Source: Pontibacter diazotrophicus (lineage in GTDB: Bacteria; Bacteroidota; Bacteroidia; Cytophagales; Hymenobacteraceae). Taken from it: a stretch of DNA of 64,000 nucleotides. The stretch spans positions 62,001-126,000 of the forward strand of contig NZ_QRGR01000007.1 in assembly GCF_003367245.1 (NCBI RefSeq), written 5' to 3'. The first letter of the stretch is position 1; the number at the start of each line of letters is the position of its first letter. Positions 1 through 8,733 of the stretch are shown here, piece by piece. The notes beneath the pieces are model-generated. The model had not been told where the DNA came from. It made no database searches and saw only the letters and a program-made list of their open reading frames with translations. A program made the translations under genes and the position numbers.

Positions 1-555
1 ATGCAAGGCATCGGCCTCGAAAAACTTACAACAGGTGGCGCTCTGCTGGCAGACAACCTGCTGCAGGCGGTCGTGGCGCAGGACGAGGCAAATCATACCG
101 CCCACCTGGTAATTGGTGTACTCTCAGCGCTGTTGGGTGTGGCAGGTGTAGGCTTAGCTATTGGCAAATACAGAAACAAGTCAGGTGAAGCCTTACTGCA
201 GGAACACCCACAGAGCACCTTTGCCAGGTTCTCTTATAACCACTTTTACCTCGACCAGTTTTACGCAAAAGCCTTTGTAAGGCCCAGCCTGCTACTGGCC
301 CGCGGCCTGTACCGGATGGATAAGCGTGTGATAGATTATACCCTGAATTATGGCAGTAAGTGGCTGGTCGTGTTGGCAAAGGTAATCGGAGGGTTCGATC
401 GTTTTGTGGTGGATGGACTGGTATGGCTGGTGGCTGCCGCCTCCAAATTGCTAGGCCGCGTTGGGCGTGGCTTGCAGAATGGCCAGGTGCAATCTTACTA
501 CGCTTACTCTCTCTTCGGATTTATTTTGATTATACTATACATCCTCGTGTTTTGA
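1..555 (+). CDS. nuoL: NADH-quinone oxidoreductase subunit L, C-terminal part (cut by window edge)
   Basis: These 184 residues are the tail of the large antiporter-like membrane subunit of respiratory complex I, which pumps protons at the distal end of the membrane arm. The true start lies upstream of the window, so the first ATG is only an internal methionine. Visible are a hydrophobic segment near residues 37-55, a conserved stretch around residues 78-90 (YNHFYLDQFY), the amphipathic region typical of NuoL after its antiporter core, and a last hydrophobic helix ending in ILYILVF. The call rests on this tail together with nuoM and nuoN directly downstream in the usual L-M-N order. What is missing upstream cannot be judged from here. 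Confidence 0.9.
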   Translation: MQGIGLEKLTTGGALLADNLLQAVVAQDEANHTAHLVIGVLSALLGVAGVGLAIGKYRNKSGEALLQEHPQSTFARFSYNHFYLDQFYAKAFVRPSLLLARGLYRMDKRVIDYTLNYGSKWLVVLAKVIGGFDRFVVDGLVWLVAAASKLLGRVGRGLQNGQVQSYYAYSLFGFILIILYILVF

Positions 556-674
556 TGATTAATTTCGCGTGCAGAATACGAAGATGTGGGGATAAGAAAA
601 TTTCTAAGACGCTCATGGATACAGGTTATACCGTCTTATGTCCTTCGTCTCAATACTTGTGTCTATAAATATTG

Positions 675-2420
675 ATGAACTTTATACTCAGTAGTCTCAT
701 TTTTACACCTTTGCTGGCGGCGCTTGTTGTACTGGTTATGCCTGCGCACCTGCACAGGCCGATAAAGGCAGTGGCGCTTTTGGGAACACTGGTGCAGATG
801 GGGCTGGCTGTCTTTTCATACGTAAATTTCGATGGCGGCGCCTTTGCGAATGGGCAGCAGGGCTACCAGTTTGTGGAGAAGCTCAACTGGATTGGCTTTT
901 CGCTCGGCAACCTGGGGCTGTTCCAGATTGAGTACTTTGTGGGTGTGGATGGTATCAGCATAAGCATGGTGCTGCTCACAGGTATTATTGGCGTGATCGG
1001 AATTATCTCCTCCTGGACCATCACCAGGAATGTAAAGGGGTATTTTCTGCTCTACCTGCTATTGCTCACCAGCGTGATGGGCTGCTTTTTAGCGCTGGAT
1101 TTCTTCCTCTTTTACCTCTTCTTCGAATTCATGCTGTTGCCGATGTACTTCCTAATCGGTATCTGGGGCGGCCCGAGGAGGGAGTACGCAGCCATCAAAT
1201 TTTTTATATATACCCTGGTTGGCTCGCTTTTTATCTTGATAGTGATGATTGGGCTGTATACTTCTGTAATCGACCCGGTGGCGACAGCAAGGCAGTTGGG
1301 GCTGCTGGAGCGTGATATGGCTGCCTCTCCGGATGTGATACGGCAGGTGCAGCAAATGCTGCAGCAAGGCGCTATCAGCACCCAAGGCATGGTGCATACC
1401 TTCAGCATTCCGGCCATGATGGAAGCGGCTAACTTTCTGCCTGATAGCCTGTTGCATGTGGTGTCGCGGGTAACACTTTGGGACCTGCCGATACGGTTTG
1501 TTGCTTTCCTGCTGCTGTTGGCTGGCTTTGCCATCAAGGTGCCGGTGGTGCCGGTGCATACATGGCTACCCGATGCTCACGTAGAGGCGCCAACGCCTAT
1601 CTCTGTACTGCTGGCTGCTATACTACTAAAAGTAGGTGGCTACGGCCTTATTCGCATTGTGTATCCGGTTTTTCCGGATGCAGCAGCTTATTTCTCGGTA
1701 TTGGTGGGCAGTTTAGGGGTGCTGTCTATAATTTATGGTGCCCTCAACGCCCTGGCCATGAACGACCTGAAAAAGCTAATTGCCTATTCTTCGGTGTCGC
1801 ATATGGGCTTTGTGCTGCTGGGGCTGGCCTCTCTCACCACAGAGGGGGTGAATGGCGCTGTTTACATGATGTTCAGTCATGGTATTATCTCTGCGATGCT
1901 CTTCCTGGTGGTAGGGGTGATATATGACCGGGCACATGACCGTATGATACAAAACTTCAGAGGCTTAGCGAACGTGATGCCTGCCTATACTACGTTTGTA
2001 GTGATTGCTTTCTTTGCCTCTTTGGGCTTGCCTGGCTTTTCCGGGTTTATAGCCGAGCTGCTGGTGCTGGTAGGAGGCTTCAGTGCACCTGAGGCCACAG
2101 GTATGTTGCCCCGCTGGCTCACCATTGTCGCTGTGTTTGGCTTACTGTTAGCGGCTGCTTATTATCTGTGGGCCCTGCAGCGCATGTTCTTCGGCAAGTT
2201 CTGGGTATACCCTGAATTGCGCGAAAGCGCCGTTATCACAGACTTGAACTTCCGTGAGTACCTGATGCTCGTGCCTCTAACCCTGCTGGCCCTGCTCTTC
2301 GGCATCTTTCCACACCTTCTCCTGGATAAAATAGGTGTTGCCGTAAATGGGTTTTCAGAATTAGTGTTGCAGAACGGGCAGGAGCAACTGAATATCGTTT
2401 TATCTTCCATGGTACGCTAA
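675..2420 (+). CDS. nuoM: NADH-quinone oxidoreductase subunit M
   Basis: Antiporter-like, proton-pumping membrane subunit of complex I, 581 residues with about fourteen hydrophobic segments throughout. The family signature HTWLPDAHVEAPTPISVLLA lies near the middle, followed by the lysine-containing helix ILLKVGGYGLIRI, and the second conserved block KKLIAYSSVSHMGFV is present. Reading is open from a TTG at 672, but the adjacent ATG at 675 is the more likely start. There is no clear Shine-Dalgarno sequence, which is usual in Bacteroidota. The gene follows nuoL after about 119 bases with no terminator seen, and it abuts nuoN directly, so all three should be co-transcribed. Confidence 0.96.
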   Translation: MNFILSSLIFTPLLAALVVLVMPAHLHRPIKAVALLGTLVQMGLAVFSYVNFDGGAFANGQQGYQFVEKLNWIGFSLGNLGLFQIEYFVGVDGISISMVLLTGIIGVIGIISSWTITRNVKGYFLLYLLLLTSVMGCFLALDFFLFYLFFEFMLLPMYFLIGIWGGPRREYAAIKFFIYTLVGSLFILIVMIGLYTSVIDPVATARQLGLLERDMAASPDVIRQVQQMLQQGAISTQGMVHTFSIPAMMEAANFLPDSLLHVVSRVTLWDLPIRFVAFLLLLAGFAIKVPVVPVHTWLPDAHVEAPTPISVLLAAILLKVGGYGLIRIVYPVFPDAAAYFSVLVGSLGVLSIIYGALNALAMNDLKKLIAYSSVSHMGFVLLGLASLTTEGVNGAVYMMFSHGIISAMLFLVVGVIYDRAHDRMIQNFRGLANVMPAYTTFVVIAFFASLGLPGFSGFIAELLVLVGGFSAPEATGMLPRWLTIVAVFGLLLAAAYYLWALQRMFFGKFWVYPELRESAVITDLNFREYLMLVPLTLLALLFGIFPHLLLDKIGVAVNGFSELVLQNGQEQLNIVLSSMVR

Positions 2421-3926
2421 GTGAACGAGCAGGCAGTCTATCTATCAGAAACTATTGATGCCATTGTAGCGGGTGCCGGATCCCTGGTGCCCGAACTGCT
2501 GCTGGCGGTCTTCTTCCTGCTGCTCGTTACCCTGGATCTGTTTAAGTCTCCAACTATAAAGCGACTGCTGCCGTGGCTAGCCCTCACCGGATTGTTCGCT
2601 TCGTTGCTGCTGCAAATTCTAGGGGGCTATACTGCCGGTGATGAGCTCTTTCTCAACCTGCTGCTTTCTGACGGGCTGGCTCGGTATGCCGGTATACTCT
2701 TTAGTGCGGCAGGCATTTTTACTATTCTGCTCTCCTTACAGAACAGGCCGCTGGAGCATTTGCAACAAGGCAAAGGAGAGTACTATGCCTTAATCCTGAT
2801 GCTGGTGCTGGGGCTGAACCTGATGGGCAAATCGGTAAACCTGCTTATGGTTTTCCTGGCCATAGAAACCGTTTCTATTGCCTCCTATATCCTCACCCTT
2901 ACACTAAAACACGAAAAGCGCGCGGTGGAGGCGGGCTTAAAATATATACTATATGGTGCGCTTTCGGCAGGAGTGATGTTGTACGGCATGTCTTTTTTCT
3001 ACGGTCTGACAGGCACACTCAATTATTCCTCCGAAGTATTCAGAATTGGGCTGTTGCAGGCGAACACCTTGCTGGTAACGGTGGCGGCGGTACTTGTTTT
3101 CGCCGGGTTCTTCTTTAAGATATCAGCGGCACCGTTTCATTTCTGGGTGCCGGATGTGTACCAGGGGGCACCGCTCCCTGTTGTGGCGCTGTTCTCCACA
3201 GGGCCTAAGATGGCGGGTATTATCGTGATACTTCGTTTTGTAAGGCCATTCGAAAATCCGTTGGCTTATGCTGATGTGCAGTTGTTTTTAGGCATTGCAG
3301 CCATTGCCACACTTGTTATTGGTAACTTTACAGCGCTTTGGCAAGATACACCCCGCAGGCTGCTCGCGTATTCTTCTGTATCACACGCCGGTTTTCTGCT
3401 GACGGGACTGCTGGCTTTTAACACAGATTATACATTGAGTGTGCTGTTTTACCTCACGGTGCTGCTGTTTATGAATTTCGGTATTTTCCTGTTTCTGCAA
3501 TTGTCAGAAGATATTTTCAAGGTTCAGAAGCTGGAGGACTTTGCCGGTCTTGGCCGCGCCCATCCATTTATAGGAATTATGGCGTTGCTGTACCTGCTGT
3601 CACTGACTGGTTTGCCTCCTCTGGCAGGATTTATGGGGAAGCTGCTCATCTTCAGTAACGTTTGGGAGGCTTATACATTGGGCGAAAATACCCTCTTGCT
3701 AACCTTATTAATCGTCGGAATTTTACTGACAGGGGTGGCGCTATTCTATTATATCAAGATACCATACTACCTTTTCTTTAAAAGGAATTTTCGGGAAGAA
3801 AATTTAGTTACTTCACTGTCAGATAAACTGCTGCTTGCGCTGTTTGCCCTGCCGCTGCTGGTCCTGTTTTTTAAACCTGACCTGCTGCTAAACTGGATGG
3901 AACAACTGCTGGCCCAGACACTTTAA
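2421..3926 (+). CDS. nuoN: NADH-quinone oxidoreductase subunit N
   Basis: Third antiporter-like membrane subunit of complex I, 501 residues and almost wholly hydrophobic. Family motifs seen are the amphipathic block FHFWVPDVYQGAPLPVVAL and, further on, RRLLAYSSVSHAGFLLTG. The GTG start at 2421 follows the nuoM stop codon with no spacing, and there is no upstream ATG in frame, so the two are translationally linked. It is the last gene of the complex I operon: only 15 bases separate it from an unrelated purine-biosynthesis gene that may be carried on the same transcript. Confidence 0.95.
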   Translation: MNEQAVYLSETIDAIVAGAGSLVPELLLAVFFLLLVTLDLFKSPTIKRLLPWLALTGLFASLLLQILGGYTAGDELFLNLLLSDGLARYAGILFSAAGIFTILLSLQNRPLEHLQQGKGEYYALILMLVLGLNLMGKSVNLLMVFLAIETVSIASYILTLTLKHEKRAVEAGLKYILYGALSAGVMLYGMSFFYGLTGTLNYSSEVFRIGLLQANTLLVTVAAVLVFAGFFFKISAAPFHFWVPDVYQGAPLPVVALFSTGPKMAGIIVILRFVRPFENPLAYADVQLFLGIAAIATLVIGNFTALWQDTPRRLLAYSSVSHAGFLLTGLLAFNTDYTLSVLFYLTVLLFMNFGIFLFLQLSEDIFKVQKLEDFAGLGRAHPFIGIMALLYLLSLTGLPPLAGFMGKLLIFSNVWEAYTLGENTLLLTLLIVGILLTGVALFYYIKIPYYLFFKRNFREENLVTSLSDKLLLALFALPLLVLFFKPDLLLNWMEQLLAQTL

Positions 3927-3941
3927 AATTTAATAGCACCC

Positions 3942-5837
3942 ATGAGCGACGCTATAAAGCATGAATGTGGTATTGCCTTAATCAGGCTTAGAAAGCCCAT
4001 CGATTATTATGTGGAGAAGTACGGTACTCCTATGTACGGTATTAACAAGCTGTACCTGCTGATGCAGAAGCAGCACAACCGGGGGCAGGACGGTGCCGGC
4101 GTAGCCAGCATCAAAATCAATGCGCTGCCCGGAATAGAATACATCAGCCGCTTCCGTTCTGTTAAGACACGTGCCATCGACAGCATTTTCGGGAAGATTG
4201 GCAAGGAGTACAAAAACCTGAAGGAGGAGTATCCTGACCGAGCCGATGATACTGCATGGATCTGGGAGAACACGCCTTTCCTGGGAGATGTGTACCTGGG
4301 CCACCTGCGCTACGGCACGCACGGTATAAATAGTGTGGACAACTGCCACCCGATGGTGCGCGAGAACAACTGGCGCAGCCGCAGCCTTGCTGTTGCCGGT
4401 AACTTCAACATGACGAACGTGGATGAGCAGTTTGAAAAGCTACTGGAGTTGGGGCAGCATCCGAAGCAGAAGTCTGACACCATTACGGTACTGGAGAAAA
4501 TCGGCCATTTCCTGGATGAGGAAAACCAGGATAAATTTACGCACTTCAAAAAAGGCGACTATACCAATAAAGAAATCACACAGTTGATTGAGGAGAACCT
4601 GGACCTGCAGCGTGTATTGCGCCGTGCAAGCCGCGATTTTGATGGTGGCTATGCCATGGCGGGGCTTACCGGCTACGGTGCCTCTTTTGTATTGCGTGAC
4701 CCCAATGGTATCCGTCCGGCTTATTTCTACGCTGATGATGAGGTAATTGTGGTGGCATCTGAAAAACCAGCAATCAAGACTGCTTTCGATATCGAGTACA
4801 GCGATATACAGGAAATAAAGCCGGGGCACGCACTGATTGTAGACAAAGCAGGCAACCCGAAGCATGTTGAAGTGGTGGAGCCTCGTGAGAAACTTTCCTG
4901 CAGCTTCGAGCGCATCTACTTCTCCAGAGGCAACGACCCTGAGATTTATAACGAGCGCAAGAACATGGGCAAACTGCTGTGCCCGCAGATTCTGGAAGCC
5001 ATCAACTACGACCTCAAGAACACGGTGTTCTCTTATATCCCGAACACAGCTGAGTCTTCGTGGCTGGGAATGATGAAGGGGATTGAGAACCACTTGCGGG
5101 AGTACCGCAAAAGAGCTATCCTGAACCAGGAACTGACAGAAGATCAGCTGGATGAAATTCTGCAGTTTAAGCCACGTGCCGAGAAACTGGTGATAAAGGA
5201 TGTGAAGCTTCGTACATTTATCACAGACAACGATAGCCGCGACGACCTGGTGACGCACGTATACGATACAACCTATGAGGTGGTGAAGAAGGGGATAGAC
5301 ACCCTTGTGGTGCTGGATGATTCGATTGTGCGCGGTACCACATTGGAGAAAAGCATTATCAAGATGCTGGATAAACTGGAGCCTAAGAAGATTATCATTG
5401 TTTCCTGCGCTCCTCAAATCCGCTACCCTGACTGCTATGGCATTGATATGTCGCGCATGAAAGAGTTTGTGGCTTTCAGAGCGCTGCTGGCTCTGCTGAA
5501 AGACCGCGGGTTGTACTTCAAGGCGGAGGAAATATACGAGAAATGTACAGCCCTTGCAGGTACACCGGCATTTAGGGAAGCAAACTATGTGCAGGAGCTG
5601 TATGATATGTTTACAGCAGATGAAATATCCGCTAAAGTTTCTGAGATTGTGAAAGCACCGGATGTAAATGCCGAAGTGCAGGTTATTTACCAGCGCATCG
5701 AAGATTTGCACCTCGCTTGCCCGAACCATAAAGGCGACTGGTACTTCACTGGTAACTACCCGACTCCGGGTGGAACAGGCGTAGTAAACAGAGCCTTCAT
5801 GAACTTTATGGAGAACAAGTTAGCGCGAGCTTACTAA
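3942..5837 (+). CDS. Amidophosphoribosyltransferase, long Bacteroidota form
   Basis: PurF-type enzyme transferring glutamine-derived ammonia to phosphoribosyl pyrophosphate (PRPP), the first step of purine synthesis. The N-terminal half is a class II glutamine amidotransferase: Cys9 (HECGIA) would become the N-terminal nucleophile after removal of eight residues, and HLRYGTHG and GNFN follow. The C-terminal half is a phosphoribosyltransferase with the PRPP loop VVLDDSIVRGTT at residues 456-467. At 631 residues it is well over the roughly 470-510 of standard PurF, the extra length lying in insertions between the halves and a longer C terminus. Another purF may exist elsewhere, so the exact role of this long form is an inference. 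A strong hairpin terminator follows. Confidence 0.85.
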   Translation: MSDAIKHECGIALIRLRKPIDYYVEKYGTPMYGINKLYLLMQKQHNRGQDGAGVASIKINALPGIEYISRFRSVKTRAIDSIFGKIGKEYKNLKEEYPDRADDTAWIWENTPFLGDVYLGHLRYGTHGINSVDNCHPMVRENNWRSRSLAVAGNFNMTNVDEQFEKLLELGQHPKQKSDTITVLEKIGHFLDEENQDKFTHFKKGDYTNKEITQLIEENLDLQRVLRRASRDFDGGYAMAGLTGYGASFVLRDPNGIRPAYFYADDEVIVVASEKPAIKTAFDIEYSDIQEIKPGHALIVDKAGNPKHVEVVEPREKLSCSFERIYFSRGNDPEIYNERKNMGKLLCPQILEAINYDLKNTVFSYIPNTAESSWLGMMKGIENHLREYRKRAILNQELTEDQLDEILQFKPRAEKLVIKDVKLRTFITDNDSRDDLVTHVYDTTYEVVKKGIDTLVVLDDSIVRGTTLEKSIIKMLDKLEPKKIIIVSCAPQIRYPDCYGIDMSRMKEFVAFRALLALLKDRGLYFKAEEIYEKCTALAGTPAFREANYVQELYDMFTADEISAKVSEIVKAPDVNAEVQVIYQRIEDLHLACPNHKGDWYFTGNYPTPGGTGVVNRAFMNFMENKLARAY

Positions 5838-5881
5838 TGCTGTTATAATTTTTGACTTAGCTGTGCAATAAGGTACAGCTC

Positions 5882-5924
5882 AAAAGGCTGCTCTGGATTA
5901 TCAGGGCAGCCTTTTCTTTTTTTA
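5882..5924 (+). terminator. Rho-independent terminator after the PurF-like gene
   Basis: A perfect 10-bp stem (5882-5891 paired with 5906-5915) with a 14-base loop is followed by a T-rich run. It lies about 45 bases past the stop codon and should end the nuo/purF transcript. The rest of the gap, to 6059, is AT-rich and shows no other feature I can name. Confidence 0.85.
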
Positions 5925-6059
5925 TTATGATGCATGAAGAATATTTTTAATGTATAGTTGAACTTTATAAAGAGCTATCAGGTTGGGTTGCTGTTGTATC
6001 GGGGAATAGTTAAATATTTTCATTGCCTGATCATAAAGTAGTAAACCTCTTTATAAAGA

Positions 6060-7361
6060 ATGAATAATAATTGTACTTCCCTCCGGCAGTTATGTGTGGC
6101 TTTCATATGCATAGCAGCAGTTCTTTTACCTGAATCTACAAATGCACAAATCAGCATGGGAAGAGAGCTTACAAACTATACGCAAGATTTTAATTCGCTA
6201 CCTGCTGTGAATGATGGAATCTGGGAAAATGGCACCAGTTACATGGACAGCTGGTTTGTGCAGCGTACGAAGGAGACGAACACCATTGTAGCAAGCCCAG
6301 GGAATAACATTGCCGGCAACCTCTATAGTTTTGGTTCAGACAACTCTATAGATCGCGCTTTGGGTGCACAGAGTTCATATAATGCGGGAGAGTTTGCCTG
6401 GGGTGTACTGTTGCAGAACAATACAGGAGATACAATTCACACTGTTGATGTCAGCTTTTATGGTGAGCAGTGGCGCATTTCCAACATAGATGCCGGAGAG
6501 CACAAAATAGATTTTTACTATGCTGTCAGCAGTGACAAAGAAGCCTTTCAATTATCACCTAGATCTGATAAAAACTGGATACCTTATCCTGCGCTTAATT
6601 TCAATGGTCCGCACTTTTATACAAGAGGAAGAGCATTAAACGGAAACAATGCAGCGAACAGAAGACTGATGGAGGCCGTGTTGACGGTAGACATACCGGA
6701 TGGGCACTACCTGATGCTGCGCTGGAAAGATGATAATGAGTATGAGGTTGATCACGGTTTGGCAATAGATGACTTCAGCATTACCTGGAGTGTGAAGCCG
6801 GATGAACCAATTGTGGTGCTGCCAGTCGAGTTAGCGCGCTTCACTGCCAAGGTTAGTGGCCCTGTGGTAGATCTGCAATGGTTAACTGCTTCAGAAATGC
6901 AGAATGATTATTTCTCCGTGGAGAGAAGCTCAGATGGTCAGGCTTTCGAAAGTATTGGCAGAGTGGCTGGTCACGGAACTACCGCTATAGGCGCTGCTTA
7001 TAAGTTTGCTGATAACCATCCTTTGGCTGGGATTTCATACTATAGATTAAAGCAGGTGGATGAAGATGGTAGCCACGCTTACTCCGCTGTTGTAGCCGTG
7101 ACACGCGCTGCGGGCTTAAAAGTAGCTAAAGTTTATCCTACAATTACAACTGATAAGCTGCAGGTTAGTGTTGAACAAACGGGTGTTATGCATCAGGTGT
7201 TGGTATTGGACATGCTGGGAAAGCAGTGGCTTCTGGAAGCGCTCGACAATACTGCCCTCCATCATACCATAGATGTGAGCAATTTAAGAGGTGGCAGTTA
7301 TGTGCTGGTACTGCTGGATGAACAGGGGCAACGCCAGACAACCCGCTTTATAAAAAACTAA
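6060..7361 (+). CDS. Secreted protein with type IX secretion C-terminal sorting domain
   Basis: An exported protein of 433 residues with no recognised enzymatic domain. A signal peptide covers about residues 1-30 (hydrophobic stretch ending near TNAQ). The middle resembles the extracellular beta-sandwich proteins of Bacteroidota (YTQDFNSLPA near the start, a QDFN-type motif). Residues from about 255 (LPVELARFTAKV...VDLQWLTASE) match the region that commonly precedes T9SS tails. The last 75 or so residues (KVYPTITTDKLQVSV... to RFIKN) have the layout of a type A sorting domain. It would cross the outer membrane through the T9SS, whose PorV/PorU2-like parts are encoded at 16-22 kb. The gene stands alone between two terminators, and its substrate is unknown. 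Confidence 0.8.
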   Translation: MNNNCTSLRQLCVAFICIAAVLLPESTNAQISMGRELTNYTQDFNSLPAVNDGIWENGTSYMDSWFVQRTKETNTIVASPGNNIAGNLYSFGSDNSIDRALGAQSSYNAGEFAWGVLLQNNTGDTIHTVDVSFYGEQWRISNIDAGEHKIDFYYAVSSDKEAFQLSPRSDKNWIPYPALNFNGPHFYTRGRALNGNNAANRRLMEAVLTVDIPDGHYLMLRWKDDNEYEVDHGLAIDDFSITWSVKPDEPIVVLPVELARFTAKVSGPVVDLQWLTASEMQNDYFSVERSSDGQAFESIGRVAGHGTTAIGAAYKFADNHPLAGISYYRLKQVDEDGSHAYSAVVAVTRAAGLKVAKVYPTITTDKLQVSVEQTGVMHQVLVLDMLGKQWLLEALDNTALHHTIDVSNLRGGSYVLVLLDEQGQRQTTRFIKN

Positions 7362-7374
7362 AAATTTCTCCCCT

Positions 7375-7422
7375 TATAATGAAGAAGGCCTTGCCATCAA
7401 TAGCAAGGCCTTCTTCATTATA
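7375..7422. terminator. Bidirectional hairpin terminator, 20-bp perfect stem
   Basis: Bases 7375-7394 pair perfectly with 7403-7422 around an 8-base loop. It sits between the convergent T9SS cargo gene and iscA and can serve both strands. There is little T-tract on either side, so it is an unusually long stem rather than a textbook GC-hairpin plus U-run. Confidence 0.8.
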
Positions 7423-7436
7423 GAACTGTAAAAAAC

Positions 7437-7763
7437 TTATACAGAGAAGCTGTCGCCGCAGCCGCAGGTGCGGGTAGCATTCGGGTTGTTGAAGTAAAAG
7501 CCTTTACCGTTCAGGCCATCGGAGAAATCAAGTTCCGTGCCTGCCAGGTATAGAAAGCTCTTCATATCTACTACTACCTTCACGCCTTTGTCTTCAAACT
7601 CCTGGTCCATCGGCTTCACTTCATCGTCGAAGTCAAGGTTATAGGATAGGCCGGAGCAACCACCACCTGCAACAGAAGCGCGCAAGCGGTACGTATCGTC
7701 CAACTGAGCATCCTGCTTCAGCTTTCCTACCTTCTCTTTTGCTTTATCTGAAACTGTGATCAT
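7437..7763 (-). CDS. iscA: Iron-sulfur cluster assembly scaffold/carrier, IscA/ErpA family
   Basis: A-type carrier that binds iron or a nascent Fe-S cluster and passes it to apo-proteins. It has 108 residues, the family's usual size. All three cluster-ligand cysteines are in place: Cys36 in GGGCSG, and Cys100 and Cys102 in TCGCGDSF. It is the last gene of a minus-strand isc operon (iscS, iscU, an unknown gene, iscA), 13 bases after the unknown gene. Sequence alone does not separate IscA, SufA and ErpA; the operon context favours IscA. Confidence 0.9.
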   Translation of the reverse strand: MITVSDKAKEKVGKLKQDAQLDDTYRLRASVAGGGCSGLSYNLDFDDEVKPMDQEFEDKGVKVVVDMKSFLYLAGTELDFSDGLNGKGFYFNNPNATRTCGCGDSFSV

Positions 7764-7776
7764 AACATTATTATTT

Positions 7777-8187
7777 TTAAGAGACAGGATTCAGCACCAC
7801 GCTAAAAACGGTGATGGTGTTCATGTCTCGGCCATAGTATAATTTATCGAGTGCCTCATACATATTACGTGCCCGGAAATAAGAAGTGTTCAACTCTTTA
7901 TTGTCGCGGGATATCCACTGCACCGTATAGGAACCTTCCTCGTCGCGGTAGTTCTGTACGTATGCCAGCATCTTTCGCAGCACGTCCACCCGGTCATACC
8001 CCACTTCAGAGTGAAACAGGAACGATTGGTGGTGGCGCGGGTTTACTGTAATCAGGTCGAGGCGCTCTTTGTTGTCGATGTGCCTGAATTCAAAAAGCAG
8101 ACTGTTGCCGCTTATGCCTAAGTGGTTTTCAATCTGCTTTTGAATGCGTGCACTTTCAACATGCACATCTGTGTTTTTTGACTCCAT
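7777..8187 (-). CDS. Conserved-looking hypothetical protein inside the isc operon
   Basis: A soluble 136-residue protein that I do not recognise. It has no signal peptide, membrane segment, cysteine or obvious cofactor motif. The composition is charged and mixed alpha/beta, with an N-terminal helix rich in K/E/Q, an [20 protein letters not shown] centre and a C-terminal strand-like TVQWISR...TITVFSVVL. It lies 12 bases after iscU and 13 before iscA, so it is co-transcribed with Fe-S assembly genes. It is not IscX, HscB, ferredoxin or IscR by any motif I can see. A role as an accessory protein in cluster assembly is inferred from position only. Confidence 0.75.
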   Translation of the reverse strand: MESKNTDVHVESARIQKQIENHLGISGNSLLFEFRHIDNKERLDLITVNPRHHQSFLFHSEVGYDRVDVLRKMLAYVQNYRDEEGSYTVQWISRDNKELNTSYFRARNMYEALDKLYYGRDMNTITVFSVVLNPVS

Positions 8188-8199
8188 TGAGTCCGTGTC

Positions 8200-8613
8200 T
8201 TAGTGGTGCGACTTGGCTAACTCCAGTGCTGGCAAGCCATTCTTTACTCTGTAGTCGTTAATAGCAGATTTGATGGCATCCTCAGCCAATACAGAGCAGT
8301 GAATTTTTACCGGCGGTAATGCCAGTTCTTCCACAATTGCCATGTTGTCAATCGACAATGCCTCGTCTACTGATTTACCTTTCAGCCACTCTGTGGCCAG
8401 AGAAGAAGAAGCGATAGCAGAACCACAACCGAAAGTTTTGAACTTCGCGTCTGTGATAATCTGGTTTTCATCTACTTCAATTTGAAGGCGCATTACGTCA
8501 CCGCACTCAGGGGCACCTACAAGGCCGGTACCCACAGTTGCCTTAGATTTGTCAAGCGTACCTACGTTACGTGGGTTGCTATAATGATCAATTACTTTAT
8601 CTGAATAAGCCAT
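8200..8613 (-). CDS. iscU: Fe-S cluster assembly scaffold IscU
   Basis: Scaffold on which IscS-derived sulfur and iron are assembled into a [2Fe-2S] cluster. It has 137 residues, the usual size. The ligands Cys37 (PECGD), Cys63 (FGCGS), His105 and Cys106 (KIHCS) are at the same positions as in the well-known E. coli protein. The LPPVK motif at residues 99-103, which the HscA-type chaperone recognises, is intact even though no hscA/hscB is present in this window. Second gene of the isc operon, separated from iscS by an unusual AT-rich inverted repeat. Confidence 0.97.
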   Translation of the reverse strand: MAYSDKVIDHYSNPRNVGTLDKSKATVGTGLVGAPECGDVMRLQIEVDENQIITDAKFKTFGCGSAIASSSLATEWLKGKSVDEALSIDNMAIVEELALPPVKIHCSVLAEDAIKSAINDYRVKNGLPALELAKSHH

Positions 8614-8629
8614 AGCTATATTTAATTAC

Positions 8630-8728
8630 AAATGATGAATTATTAATTATGAATTGAACCAGAAATTACAAATTATGAAATTCTACTCTTAGAACCATTC
8701 ATAATTCATAATTTCTAATTCGTCATTT
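8630..8728. repeat. AT-rich imperfect inverted repeat between iscS and iscU
   Basis: The arms 8630-8655 and 8703-8728 are 26 bases each and match at 23 of 26 positions when one is reverse-complemented. The arm core (GAATTAGAAATTATGAATT type) recurs at the end of the window, upstream of sdhB (63941-63974). It would form a hairpin in the iscS-iscU transcript but has no T-tract. The sequence shows the repeat; its function as a processing site, attenuator or decayed mobile repeat is open. Confidence 0.75.
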
Positions 8729-8733
8729 ATTTC

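Noticed and set aside
4440..5729. A 429-codon open frame on the minus strand opposite the PurF-like gene
   Set aside because: It mirrors a well-supported enzyme with catalytic motifs; its translation is Cys/His-rich and motif-free, as expected from an antisense shadow.
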